NCBI GenBank assembly: GCA_000435675.1 | Contig: FR895139.1 | Location: 31,865-54,232, forward strand | Direction of reading: 5' to 3' | Origin: Eggerthella sp. CAG:298 | GTDB lineage: Bacteria; Actinomycetota; Coriobacteriia; Coriobacteriales; Eggerthellaceae | Length of the DNA stretch: 22,368 nt | Shown here: positions 1-7,094 of the stretch, piece by piece | Numbering within the stretch: the first letter of the stretch is position 1 | Layout: every line of letters begins with the position of its first letter | The notes under the pieces: generated by a model | The model's database searches: none | Told to the model about the DNA's origin: nothing | Seen by the model: the letters and a program-made list of their open reading frames with translations, nothing else | Program-made: the position numbers and the translations under genes

Positions 1-1065
1 CCAAATCCCGCCACGGTGTGCGGCTTTGCCATGACCAGGAGCCGTGTGGACCGCGCCGGTACCAGAATCAAGCGTGACATGATTGCCATAGATGATCATG
101 CCCTTAAGATCCTGGCGAATAGGACAGGTATAGGTGGTGCCGCAGAGCTCTTTGCCCTTCACGCTCACCACTTCCCCGCTCGCATCGCGAACGAGCTCGT
201 AATCTTCCCAACCTGCTGTTTCAGCGACGTCTTCGAGCAGATCGTAGGCAAGGATGGTGGTGAAATCGGCCGTGCGGATCATGATGTAATCCGCTTCGGG
301 CGCCAAGCAGACCGCCGCATTCGCCGGCAGCGTCCAAGGCGTGGTGGTCCAGATGAGTACGAAGACCGGCGAAGTAACGCCTGCTGCTTCGAAAGCAGGC
401 GGAACCGTGTCGAGCTTGAAGTTCACGAAGATGGAAGGCGACGTCTCATCGCCATATTCGATCTCTGCTTCTGCAAGCGCGGTGTGACAGTTCTTGCACC
501 AGTGAATGGGTTTGCGGCCACGATAGACCGAGCCGTTCAGATACATTGCCTTGAAGATCTCGACGTTGCCGGCTTCATAATCGTGCGTGAATGTGAGATA
601 CGGGTGATCCCAATCAGCATTGACGCCAAGGCGCTTGAAGCCTTCGCGCTGGATATTCACGTACTTCTCCGCCCATTCGCGACACAGACGACGAAGCGTA
701 GGCTGATCGATCTTGGCCATCTTCTCAGGGCCGAGCGTGACCTCGACCATGTGCTCGATCGGCTGGCCATGGCAATCCCATCCAGGAATGTAGGGCGTGA
801 AATAGCCGCGTTGCGCATGGGTCTTGTTCACGAAATCCTTCAGGATCTTGTTGAAAGAATGCCCCAGGTGAATAGGGCCATTGGCATACGGAGGGCCATC
901 GTGCAGGATGAACGGACGAGCGTCCTTGTTCTTTTCGAGCACCTTATGGTAAATGTCGATGTCGTTCCAAAACTGGAGGCGGGCGGGCTCATTCTTCGGA
1001 AGATTGCCTCGCATCGGAAAATCAGTTTCGGGCAAATTCATGGTTTCTTTGTAACTGTTCGTCAC
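1..1065 (-). CDS. ileS: Isoleucyl-tRNA synthetase, N-terminal part (runs off the left edge)
   Basis: Charges tRNA-Ile with isoleucine in the cytoplasm; class I aminoacyl-tRNA synthetase. The minus-strand translation opens with an NLPETDFPMRGNLP stretch typical of IleS. The class I signature HLGH lies at residues 66-69 within LHDGPPYANGPIHLGH. Further on come an HWCKNCHTALAEAE zinc-knuckle-like segment and editing-domain blocks (TTTPWTLPANAAV and a GTGAVHTAPGHG block near the window edge). About 355 of the usual 930-1050 residues are present; the KMSKS half lies outside. I chose the GTG at 1065 over the ATG at 1041 because GTG has AGAAAGG seven bases upstream, and it adds the residues TNSYKET that commonly precede this motif in IleS. 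It diverges from degV. The gap to degV is too short for a T-box leader. Confidence 0.96.
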   Translation of the reverse strand, partial: MTNSYKETMNLPETDFPMRGNLPKNEPARLQFWNDIDIYHKVLEKNKDARPFILHDGPPYANGPIHLGHSFNKILKDFVNKTHAQRGYFTPYIPGWDCHGQPIEHMVEVTLGPEKMAKIDQPTLRRLCREWAEKYVNIQREGFKRLGVNADWDHPYLTFTHDYEAGNVEIFKAMYLNGSVYRGRKPIHWCKNCHTALAEAEIEYGDETSPSIFVNFKLDTVPPAFEAAGVTSPVFVLIWTTTPWTLPANAAVCLAPEADYIMIRTADFTTILAYDLLEDVAETAGWEDYELVRDASGEVVSVKGKELCGTTYTCPIRQDLKGMIIYGNHVTLDSGTGAVHTAPGHGKAAHRGGIW

Positions 1066-1072
1066 GACATGA

Positions 1073-1080
1073 CCTTTCTT
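1073..1080 (-). promoter_or_regulatory. Ribosome binding site of ileS that decides a GTG start
   Basis: Read on the minus strand this is AAGAAAGG, ending seven bases before GTG at 1065. The in-frame ATG at 1041 has only a weak AGAAACC before it. The site therefore favours the GTG start. Confidence 0.6.
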
Positions 1081-1119
1081 GAACGATCTTTTCGGGTGTT
1101 CGCGGAAATAAACTATCTG

Positions 1120-1125
1120 ATTATA
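1120..1125 (-). promoter_or_regulatory. Candidate -10 box for ileS
   Basis: A perfect TATAAT on the minus strand, about 55 bases before the ileS GTG. At 17 bases spacing the -35 position reads TAGTTT, a poor match, so only the -10 is convincing. The implied leader of about 50 nt is too short for a T-box. Confidence 0.4.
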
Positions 1126-1149
1126 ACGCGTAACTACGCACAAAACTAC

Positions 1150-1155
1150 TATAAT
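1150..1155 (+). promoter_or_regulatory. Candidate -10 box for degV
   Basis: A perfect TATAAT on the plus strand, 72 bases before the degV ATG. No good -35 hexamer is seen at 16-18 bases. It lies about 25 bases from the oppositely oriented ileS -10 candidate, so the two promoters would be back to back. Confidence 0.35.
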
Positions 1156-1227
1156 GAGTAGGGTTTAGACGAGCGCATATCGCCAGTTCGGACCAAATTG
1201 TTCACGTACTCGAAAGGTCTCGAACAG

Positions 1228-2100
1228 ATGACATTCAAAATCGCAACCGACTCCTGCTGCAATCTTCCCGAAGATATCATCGATGATCTCGATCTAACGA
1301 TCTTCCCGCTGGTCTTCATGATCGGCGAAGAACAGCATCAAAGCTATCTTAAAGGCGAGGTCACCGACCTTCAGCAATTCTATACGCACATGCGCGAAGG
1401 CAAGGTGTTCACCACTTCCCTTCCCAACCTCAAAGATGCCGAAGCTGAACTTAAGGCAATCTTCGAATCAGGAAACGATGTGCTCTACCTTGGTTTCTCG
1501 AGCGCGCTTTCGGGAACCTATGAAGCGATCAATCTCCTCGGCAACGACCTGGTGAAGAACTATCCCGAGCGCACGTTCATCGCGATCGATACGCTTGCTG
1601 CCTCGCTCGGTCAAGGGCTTCTGGTCTACTACGCTGCGAAGATACGCGCAGAAGGCAAGACCATCGACGAGGTTGCCAGCTGGGTACGCGTGAACCTGCT
1701 GCACATGTGCCACTGGTTCACGGTGGACGATCTCATGTTCCTCTACCGTGGCGGACGCGTTTCGAGAACGGCGGCGTTCGCTGGCAGCTTGTTGAACATC
1801 AAGCCCGTGCTGCATGTCGATGACGAAGGCCGCTTGATCCCTGTTGAGAAGACGCGTGGTCGTATGAAGAGCATCCGTCGTTTGTTCGAGCACTTCAAAG
1901 AGACCTTCACCGAGCCGCTTTCCGATCAGACGCTTGCCATCTCGCATGGCGATTGCATCGAAGATGCGCTCACGCTCAAGAAGATGATCGAGGATGAATA
2001 CGGCCCGCAGAAATTCATCATCAACTATGTCGATCCGGTGATCGGTGCGCATTCAGGACCCGGTACGCTCGCGTTCTTCTTCATGGGAAGCCATCGCTAG
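1228..2100 (+). CDS. degV: DegV family fatty-acid-binding protein
   Basis: 290 residues, the normal length for DegV proteins. Family members bind a fatty acid in a deep pocket; some act as FakB subunits that present fatty acids to the kinase FakA in phospholipid synthesis. Visible landmarks are the N-terminal KIATDSCCNLPEDI block (DegV proteins start with a TDS motif), DTLAASLGQG in the middle, YRGGRVSR, and the C-terminal PVIGAHSGPGTLAFFFMG. An in-frame TTG at 1198 would add ten residues, but ATG at 1228 has AAAGG upstream and puts the conserved KIATDS block at the protein start. No fakA gene is nearby, so a FakB role is inference. It is followed by a strong terminator and converges on the next gene. 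Confidence 0.93.
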   Translation: MTFKIATDSCCNLPEDIIDDLDLTIFPLVFMIGEEQHQSYLKGEVTDLQQFYTHMREGKVFTTSLPNLKDAEAELKAIFESGNDVLYLGFSSALSGTYEAINLLGNDLVKNYPERTFIAIDTLAASLGQGLLVYYAAKIRAEGKTIDEVASWVRVNLLHMCHWFTVDDLMFLYRGGRVSRTAAFAGSLLNIKPVLHVDDEGRLIPVEKTRGRMKSIRRLFEHFKETFTEPLSDQTLAISHGDCIEDALTLKKMIEDEYGPQKFIINYVDPVIGAHSGPGTLAFFFMGSHR

Positions 2101-2150
2101 ACCGTCGCTAGGCTATCACTAGACCCGCAGATTCAAAGAAGCACACAACA

Positions 2151-2186
2151 AAGGCGCGCCTTGAGCTAAGGACGCGCCTTTTGGTT
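2151..2186. terminator. Rho-independent terminator after degV, probably bidirectional
   Basis: AAGGCGCG at 2151-2158 pairs with CGCGCCTT at 2173-2180. An inner CCTT/AAGG continues the stem around a short GAGCT loop. On the plus strand a T-rich tail (TTTTGGTTTTGG) follows. On the minus strand the tail is only moderately T-rich (TTTGTTGTGTGC), so it may serve the convergent aminotransferase-like gene less efficiently. Confidence 0.85.
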
Positions 2187-2218
2187 TTGGTCTTTGATCT
2201 AAGCTCGTGCAGCCGTGC

Positions 2219-3349
2219 TTAATACGGACGCTCGACGATGATGCTGCGCAGCGTTTGGATGAGCTTCTCGTTCTCTTCATGCGAGCGAATGCACACCAAG
2301 AAGTAACGGTTCGCCTCGATACCTGGAATGCCCGTAAGGTCGCGTAGACCGAAGCCCGCCGTTTGCAAACGCACGACCAGATCGGTTGCATCAGCGATGC
2401 CGAAATCGCGCGCCGCACGCTCTTCGAGCGCGCACATGACGAAGTTAGCCTCTGAAGGGAACACGCGAATGCCTGGGATGAGGCTGAGCATGCATTGCAC
2501 CCAGGGAATCTCCTTGTCGATGAGCGTGTTGGTGCGCTCCTGGTAATCTCCAAGATACGGAAGCTGTTGCGCCACGATCTCGTGGAACATGCCGATAGAG
2601 GTGCCATCGGTGAATTGGCGGATGAGCTTGATGGTGTCAGGGTGTCCGATCGCATAGCTGAGCGGAATGCCTGGCATGCCGAGCTCTTCGGAAAGGTTGC
2701 GGATGACGATGAGGTTCTCTTGCTTATAAGCACGCGTGACGAACGAATCGCCGCCCATAGTGAGCGTGACGCTGCTCTCGTCCACGATGACCCAGTTGCA
2801 ATGATCGATATAGCGATCGAGCGTGCGCTCTGAGAGCAAACGCGCGCACGGAAAACTGGGATTGCCCAGCACCGCAGCCTCGAACCGCACGCCATTCTGC
2901 ACAGCAACCTGAGGCTCGACCGCAGAAAGAGAGTACGCATTCATGAGCTTGACCGGATTGTGACCAACATTGGCAACAGCAAGATAGTATTCAGTAGGCG
3001 CAGGCGTAGGTATACCCACGTTGCACGGACGATATGCTTGTGCGATGTCGGCGATGAGCGCCGAAGGGCTCGTGCCTACCAGGAAGCATTCGGGCGAGAT
3101 CTCGTAGTAGCGCGCCAGATTGTTGCTCAGATGCACGCCTGCTTTATCAGGCCTGAACGTCATCGCGCCTTCAGCGATCGCAGAGGCGATGGCGTCTTTG
3201 ATGCGTTCTGGAGCACCGAGCGGATTAGCGGTACAGGCGAAATCGTGCCAGTCGATCTCTGCACGGATGTCATACGGGAGAGTGGTGTCCTTGTTCGAGG
3301 CACGATCCTGCCCCCCGATAACATCTGTCAAAACGTTGAAACTTGGCAT
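2219..3349 (-). CDS. Class I/II aminotransferase-fold protein (HisC/CobD-like) lacking the PLP lysine
   Basis: 376 residues, normal length for HisC or threonine-phosphate decarboxylase (CobD). Fold landmarks are present: FACTANPLGAP near residue 38 (compare DFSANINPLGPP of CobD), GTSPSALI at 92-99, N163-P164 of the usual NPNNPTG turn, and D190 that would contact the pyridine nitrogen. However, the block that should read SKxxGLxGLRxGY is S220-E221-ELGMPGIP-LSY. The Schiff-base lysine is Glu (codon 2687-2689 is GAA) and the phosphate-binding Arg is Pro229. The Tyr of DEAY is Ser, and the C-terminal substrate Arg before EEN appears to be Leu. The reading frame is intact, so this is not a decayed gene. 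A pseudo-enzyme or a binding or regulatory protein is inferred. It is a single gene between degV and dinB. No cobamide or histidine gene is in the window. Confidence 0.8.
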   Translation of the reverse strand: MPSFNVLTDVIGGQDRASNKDTTLPYDIRAEIDWHDFACTANPLGAPERIKDAIASAIAEGAMTFRPDKAGVHLSNNLARYYEISPECFLVGTSPSALIADIAQAYRPCNVGIPTPAPTEYYLAVANVGHNPVKLMNAYSLSAVEPQVAVQNGVRFEAAVLGNPSFPCARLLSERTLDRYIDHCNWVIVDESSVTLTMGGDSFVTRAYKQENLIVIRNLSEELGMPGIPLSYAIGHPDTIKLIRQFTDGTSIGMFHEIVAQQLPYLGDYQERTNTLIDKEIPWVQCMLSLIPGIRVFPSEANFVMCALEERAARDFGIADATDLVVRLQTAGFGLRDLTGIPGIEANRYFLVCIRSHEENEKLIQTLRSIIVERPY

Positions 3350-3402
3350 ACACCAATGCTTTCTTGAATCCTATAAATACCGCGAAGCAATACCCTAACA
3401 CA

Positions 3403-3431
3403 TAAACACAACCTTGCGTGCATGTTAGACT
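3403..3431 (+). promoter_or_regulatory. Candidate dinB promoter of leaderless type
   Basis: TAAACA at 3403-3408, a 17-base spacer, then TAGACT at 3426-3431; each hexamer matches consensus at four of six positions. The expected transcription start, about seven bases downstream, coincides with the GTG start codon at 3438. No Shine-Dalgarno sequence precedes that codon. This is what a leaderless mRNA would look like. Confidence 0.35.
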
Positions 3432-3437
3432 GACTTT

Positions 3438-4763
3438 GTGGCAAATAACCTATCGACAGATTCTACCGATTTGGAGGAATGGCACGGACCTGCGATCTTG
3501 CTCGTGGACCTCGATGCGTTCTTCGCTTCCGTTGAACAGCACGATCACCCCGAGTGGCGCGGCAAGCCCGTCATCGTAGGGGGCGACCCCACCAAACGCG
3601 GCGTGGTCTCGACCGCCTCCTACGAAGCGCGCAAATACGGCGTGCATTCTGCCATGCCCTCGAGCACCGCGGCGCGTCTGTGCCCCAACGCCATTTGGAC
3701 CGCAGGCAGCCATGCCCGCTATGCAGAAGTATCGCAGCAGGTCATGGATATATTGCAAAGCTATTCTCCCCACTTGCAGCAAGTGAGCATCGATGAAGCG
3801 TTCCTTGATGTGAGCCCTACACGCGTGAACAGGACCCACCCCGTGAAGATCGCTCGTGAGATCCAGCAACGTGTCGATGAGCTGGGCATCACCTGTTCGA
3901 TCGGTGTTGGCACCTCCAAAGCAGTGAGCAAGATCGCCTCCGACCTTGATAAACCTCATGGCATAACGGTCGTCTATCCAGGCACTGAACGAGCTTTTCT
4001 CGCGCCGCTTCCCGTTAGCTCGATGAGCGGTATCGGCCCTGTGGCGCAAAAGCAACTGAAGACCTATCGCATCCACACGCTTGGGGAGCTCGCAGAAGCC
4101 GATACGGGCATCCTGAAGAAGGTGTTCGGCAAGAACGCCCAGAAGATCCGCGACCGCGCGCTCGGTATCGATACGCCGGTCCTGGAAGAGCGCGAGCCAG
4201 CCAAATCGGTCTCGAACGAAATCAGCGTAGCAGTGAGCTTGGATGATCGCCACGATATCGAATCGCTCATCGCTTCAGCTGCACACAAGGTAGGAAGGCG
4301 CCTGCGCAAGAAAGGCCTTGAGGGCACCACGCTCCATCTAAAAGTACGCTACGAGAACCTGAAGATCCATACCTGCCAGCGAAAGATCGCCAACCTTGGA
4401 ACCAATGAGCTTACCTGGCTTCCCCAGCTCTATGACATGCTCGATGAAGTATGGAGCCCAGGAATACTATTACGCCTGGTAGGAGTAGGTGTGAGCGGGT
4501 TCGATGGATCGGCAGTGCAAGAGCGCCTCTTCGACGACGACCTCAACGAGAAGCATGCCACTTCCCCGCTTCTTGCTCATGCGGAAGAGAAGGCAGCGTT
4601 GCTCGATGCAAAAGACTTGATCGCAGAGAAGTTCGGTGACCATTCACTGCGCTTCGGACATGAGATCGCTTCGCGCGAGCGAACGACACGCAGCTCATCG
4701 AACAACCCTACTGAATATCTCGATCGACAGCTGAACGCGACCTTCGCGCTGCTTGATCGTTAG
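3438..4763 (+). CDS. dinB: DNA polymerase IV (Y-family translesion polymerase)
   Basis: Copies past damaged template bases with low fidelity; cytoplasmic, recruited by the sliding clamp. The palm motif ILLVDLDAFFASVEQ carries D24, and SIDEAFLD gives D119 and E120, the three metal ligands. GGDPTKRGVVSTASYEARKYGVHSAMP is the fingers block. CSIGVGTSKAVSKIASDLDKPHG and the helix-hairpin-helix segment MSGIGPVAQKQL (195-207) follow. A little-finger domain runs to about residue 355. QERLF at 361-365 fits a clamp-binding QxxLF motif. At 441 residues it is longer than E. coli DinB (351), with an extra C-terminal tail. The GTG start has no ribosome site. A GGAGG at 3472-3476 lies too close to the catalytic core to serve an in-frame ATG. 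No LexA-type palindrome is visible upstream. Confidence 0.95.
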   Translation: MANNLSTDSTDLEEWHGPAILLVDLDAFFASVEQHDHPEWRGKPVIVGGDPTKRGVVSTASYEARKYGVHSAMPSSTAARLCPNAIWTAGSHARYAEVSQQVMDILQSYSPHLQQVSIDEAFLDVSPTRVNRTHPVKIAREIQQRVDELGITCSIGVGTSKAVSKIASDLDKPHGITVVYPGTERAFLAPLPVSSMSGIGPVAQKQLKTYRIHTLGELAEADTGILKKVFGKNAQKIRDRALGIDTPVLEEREPAKSVSNEISVAVSLDDRHDIESLIASAAHKVGRRLRKKGLEGTTLHLKVRYENLKIHTCQRKIANLGTNELTWLPQLYDMLDEVWSPGILLRLVGVGVSGFDGSAVQERLFDDDLNEKHATSPLLAHAEEKAALLDAKDLIAEKFGDHSLRFGHEIASRERTTRSSSNNPTEYLDRQLNATFALLDR

Positions 4764-4799
4764 TCACGCTCGACCCCTCGTACCATTGGATCGTTAGTC
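4755..4799 (+). repeat. Short direct repeat spanning the dinB stop codon
   Basis: GATCGTTAGTC occurs at 4755-4765, where it contains the dinB TAG stop, and again at 4789-4799, a period of 34 bases. It may be a small tandem duplication of the gene end. Confidence 0.45.
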
Positions 4800-4827
4800 G
4801 TGAATGGTCCTTCATGCCGCTCGATCA

Positions 4828-5847
4828 CTAATTGAACTTGAACATGCGCTGAGCGATGCGATACCCGTGAAGGGCGACCTGCCTTCCCAAGACCGTCGGT
4901 AGATTGGTCGAAAGATTCAAGAAGGTCTTGCGCAACTGGCGATAGGAACGCGGGTTCGCTTCACGCAAATAGACCCAAAGCCCTTTGCGCTTCTCTTCAT
5001 TCTCGGGTGTATCCTCCATACGCAAGAACACTGAACAGATACAAAGCATCATCGAAAGATAGTTGTAGAGGTAATGCTGGAGCTTCTTGTTTTCGATCGC
5101 ATCCAGATCGACCGCATCGATCATCTCTTTCGTGATGCGAAGTTGCTGATCGATACGAGAGAGCATGACCTTTTCGTTAACCGACTGATCTTCGCGCCCG
5201 ATGAAATAGCGATAGGTATCCACGTCAAAGTAAACCATGCTCTTCACATGCGCGAGCGGCACGTACACGAAGATGTTGTCAACATAGAAGCAGTGGTGCG
5301 GAAGCTTAAGACCGATCTCTTTCAGAAGCGCCGTACGGTAGATGACCGAATGCATCAAGAGATACTGCGAAAGGTGGAAATGCCCAATATCGTCCCAGCC
5401 GAAGATCTTGTTCTCAGGAAAGACGTTGCGATATCCCATCGAAATACTCTTGCCTTCATAGACCTTCTCGTAGACATAATTCGAGATCACCAGATCGGTC
5501 GGCTCGGCAAGATCTACCTGCGAACGAATGAAGGCCATGATGGTCTCCATGGCTTCTTCGTCCAGCCAATCGTCGGAATCGACAACCTTAAAGTAGAGGC
5601 CCTCAGCTGCAGCAAGACCGGCATTCACCGCGCCGCCATGCCCAGCGTTTTCCTGATGGATCGCACGGATCACATTCGGGTGTTCGGCCACAAGGCGATC
5701 GCAGATCTCCGCAGTGTTGTCCTTCGTGGAACCATCGTCAACGAGGATGATCTCGATATCGTCGCCCAGGGGCAACAGCGAGTACACGCATTTTTCCATA
5801 TAGTCTGCCGAGTTGAAGCACGGCACGGCAAAGGAGATTATCTTCAT
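4828..5847 (-). CDS. Family 2 glycosyltransferase
   Basis: 339 residues with a GT-A fold: the N-terminal SFAVPCFNSADYMEKCVYSLL strand-helix, ILVDDGS at 35-40 (nucleotide-sugar binding), NAGHGGAVNAGL at 67-78, and the DXD-type VDSDDWL at 89-95 for metal and UDP-sugar binding. No transmembrane helix is obvious; one hydrophobic stretch (YLSMMLCICSVFL, about 265-278) lies in the C-terminal half. Such enzymes add sugars to cell-wall teichoic acid, capsule or lipid acceptors; donor and acceptor cannot be told from the sequence. AGAAGG lies ten bases before the ATG. The gene stands alone rather than in a polysaccharide cluster, and diverges from pta. Confidence 0.88.
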   Translation of the reverse strand: MKIISFAVPCFNSADYMEKCVYSLLPLGDDIEIILVDDGSTKDNTAEICDRLVAEHPNVIRAIHQENAGHGGAVNAGLAAAEGLYFKVVDSDDWLDEEAMETIMAFIRSQVDLAEPTDLVISNYVYEKVYEGKSISMGYRNVFPENKIFGWDDIGHFHLSQYLLMHSVIYRTALLKEIGLKLPHHCFYVDNIFVYVPLAHVKSMVYFDVDTYRYFIGREDQSVNEKVMLSRIDQQLRITKEMIDAVDLDAIENKKLQHYLYNYLSMMLCICSVFLRMEDTPENEEKRKGLWVYLREANPRSYRQLRKTFLNLSTNLPTVLGRQVALHGYRIAQRMFKFN

Positions 5848-5889
5848 CTATGAACAACCTTCTGAATGATCATGGTGATTGCTGCTACT

Positions 5890-5918
5890 TTAATACGGTT
5901 AATTCAACCGAGTGACCA
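5890..5918 (-). promoter_or_regulatory. Weak candidate promoter for the glycosyltransferase gene
   Basis: On the minus strand TGGTCA (5913-5918), a 17-base spacer and TATTAA (5890-5895), each matching consensus at four of six positions. It overlaps the palindrome at 5909-5928, so a protein bound there could block it. Confidence 0.25.
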
Positions 5919-5928
5919 TTATCACTCG
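5909..5928. promoter_or_regulatory. Perfect inverted repeat, possible operator between the glycosyltransferase gene and pta
   Basis: CGAGTGA, a six-base spacer (CCATTA), then TCACTCG: seven perfect pairs. A second, shorter inverted repeat (CGGTT, five bases, AACCG at 5896-5910) abuts and overlaps it by two bases. It sits just upstream of the extended -10 of pta and over the candidate promoter of the divergent gene. No T-tract follows on either strand, which argues for a DNA-binding site rather than a terminator. The regulator is unknown. Confidence 0.45.
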
Positions 5929-5946
5929 ATTTTGCGGGTATTCGGT

Positions 5947-5955
5947 TGCTATTAT
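5947..5955 (+). promoter_or_regulatory. Extended -10 promoter element for pta
   Basis: TGCTATTAT is a TGn motif joined directly to TATTAT, which matches TATAAT at five of six positions. An extended -10 can work without a good -35, and none is seen here. The implied start near 5962 leaves a leader of about 28 nt. Confidence 0.45.
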
Positions 5956-5989
5956 GAACCCAATAGAAAAACTCTTGAAAGGATCATGC

Positions 5990-6979
5990 ATGGCCTCGTT
6001 CATTGACACTCTGATCGACCGCGCCAAAGCGGACAAGAAGACCATCGTTTTGCCCGAAGGAAACGATGAGCGCATCCTCGAAGCAGCGCAAGAAGCGCTC
6101 TCGCAGGGAATCGCGAACATCATCATCTTGGGCGATGCTGATGAGATCGCCGCAAAAGGCTACGACCTTGAAGGCGCTACGATCATCGATCCTGCAACTT
6201 CCGATAAGCAAGAAGAATTCGCTGAACTCCTCTACGAGCTGCGCAAAGCTAAGGGCATGACCCCTGAAGAGGCAAAAGAGCTGGTAAAGGACCCGATTCA
6301 CTTCGCCGTGCTCATGGTGAAGAGCGGTCTGTGCGATGGTCTGGTAGGCGGTGCATGCCACGCTACCATCAAGATCCTCTCCCCGTCCTTGAAGATCATC
6401 AAGACGGCACCCGGCGAGCCTATGGTAAGCTCCTTCTTCATCATGGATGTTCCGAGCAGCGAATTCGGTGAGAACGGACTCTTCCTGTTCGCTGACTGCG
6501 CGCTCGAGATCCAGCCTACCAGCGAAAAGCTCGCTCACATTGCGAACCAGACCGACAAATCCTTCAAGCGCCTGATTGGCAATGATCCGCGTATCGCGCT
6601 GCTCTCGCATTCCTCGCATGGTAGCGCCGTGAACGATGATTCCACCAAGGTCGTGAAGGCGGTCGAGTACATCCGCGAGAACTATCCCGACATCGTTGCC
6701 GATGGCGAACTTCAGCTCGATGCGGCTATCGTTCCTGAACTGGGCGCTTCCAAAGCACCGAATTCCCCAGTTGCAGGCAAAGCGAACGTGCTTATCTTCC
6801 CCGATCTGGATGCAGCGAACATCGGCTATAAGCTGGTCCAGCGCTTGGGTGGCGCAAAGGCTTACGGCCCCGTGCTGCAAGGCCTTGCTGCTCCCGTGAA
6901 CGACCTTTCCCGCGGTTGTACTGCTGAGGACGTGGTAGGCGTTATCGCCATCACCTGCGTCCAGGCACAGACGATGTAG
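5990..6979 (+). CDS. pta: Phosphate acetyltransferase
   Basis: Converts acetyl-CoA and phosphate to acetyl phosphate and CoA in the cytoplasm, the first step of acetate formation with substrate-level ATP gain via acetate kinase. 329 residues, the single-domain length found in Firmicutes and Actinobacteria (E. coli Pta has a long extra N-terminus). Landmarks are SFIDTLIDRAKADKKTIVLPEGNDERIL at the N-terminus, GLCDGLVGGACHAT, PTSEKLAHIANQT, RIALLSHSSHGSA, DAAIVPELGASKAPNSPVAGKANVLIFPDLDAANIGYKL and GPVLQGLAAPVNDLSRG. ATG at 5990 is chosen because GAAAGGA lies seven bases upstream; an ATG at 5954 has no ribosome site. The gene appears monocistronic: no ackA follows, and a 16-bp hairpin closes the unit. 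Confidence 0.97.
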   Translation: MASFIDTLIDRAKADKKTIVLPEGNDERILEAAQEALSQGIANIIILGDADEIAAKGYDLEGATIIDPATSDKQEEFAELLYELRKAKGMTPEEAKELVKDPIHFAVLMVKSGLCDGLVGGACHATIKILSPSLKIIKTAPGEPMVSSFFIMDVPSSEFGENGLFLFADCALEIQPTSEKLAHIANQTDKSFKRLIGNDPRIALLSHSSHGSAVNDDSTKVVKAVEYIRENYPDIVADGELQLDAAIVPELGASKAPNSPVAGKANVLIFPDLDAANIGYKLVQRLGGAKAYGPVLQGLAAPVNDLSRGCTAEDVVGVIAITCVQAQTM

Positions 6980-7006
6980 TTCGTCCTCGCATAACAGTTT
7001 GCAAAC

Positions 7007-7043
7007 AGAAGACCAGCTAGTCATAACGACTGGCTGGTCTTCT
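7007..7043. terminator. Strong terminator hairpin between convergent pta and holA
   Basis: A 16-bp stem (7007-7022 with 7028-7043, one G-U pair) around the five-base loop ATAAC. The plus side is followed by CATTAGATG with no clear T-run beyond the TCTTCT inside the stem. The minus side is followed by GTTTGCAAACTGTTAT. It probably acts in both directions. Confidence 0.7.
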
Positions 7044-7046
7044 CAT

Positions 7047-7094
7047 TAGATGACAAAGGCTGTGATGACGAACGACCGAGTAGTTTGTCATCTA
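7047..7094. repeat. Long-spaced 11-bp inverted repeat at the end of holA
   Basis: TAGATGACAAA at 7047-7057 is the exact reverse complement of TTTGTCATCTA at 7084-7094, which contains the holA stop codon. The 26-base spacer makes this a possible second transcript-end hairpin for holA, next to the stronger stem at 7007-7043. Confidence 0.5.

Noticed and set aside
1066..1120. T-box riboswitch for ileS
   Set aside because: Only about 50 bases lie between the candidate -10 and the start codon, too short for a T-box, and no T-box sequence is visible.
16..1161. A 381-codon open frame on the plus strand
   Set aside because: It is antisense to ileS, whose minus-strand translation shows the HLGH motif and editing-domain blocks; the plus-strand protein has no recognisable domain.
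3472..3476. GGAGG as ribosome site for a shorter dinB
   Set aside because: The nearby ATG is out of frame and later in-frame starts would cut into the catalytic strand with D24.
4782..4808. Terminator between dinB and the glycosyltransferase gene
   Set aside because: Only six weak pairs around a 15-base loop with no T-tract; not convincing.
5074..5853. A 259-codon open frame on the plus strand
   Set aside because: Antisense to the glycosyltransferase gene, which has clear GT-A motifs.
5984..7024. A 346-codon open frame on the minus strand
   Set aside because: Antisense to pta along its whole length; a product of codon bias that avoids stop codons on the opposite strand.
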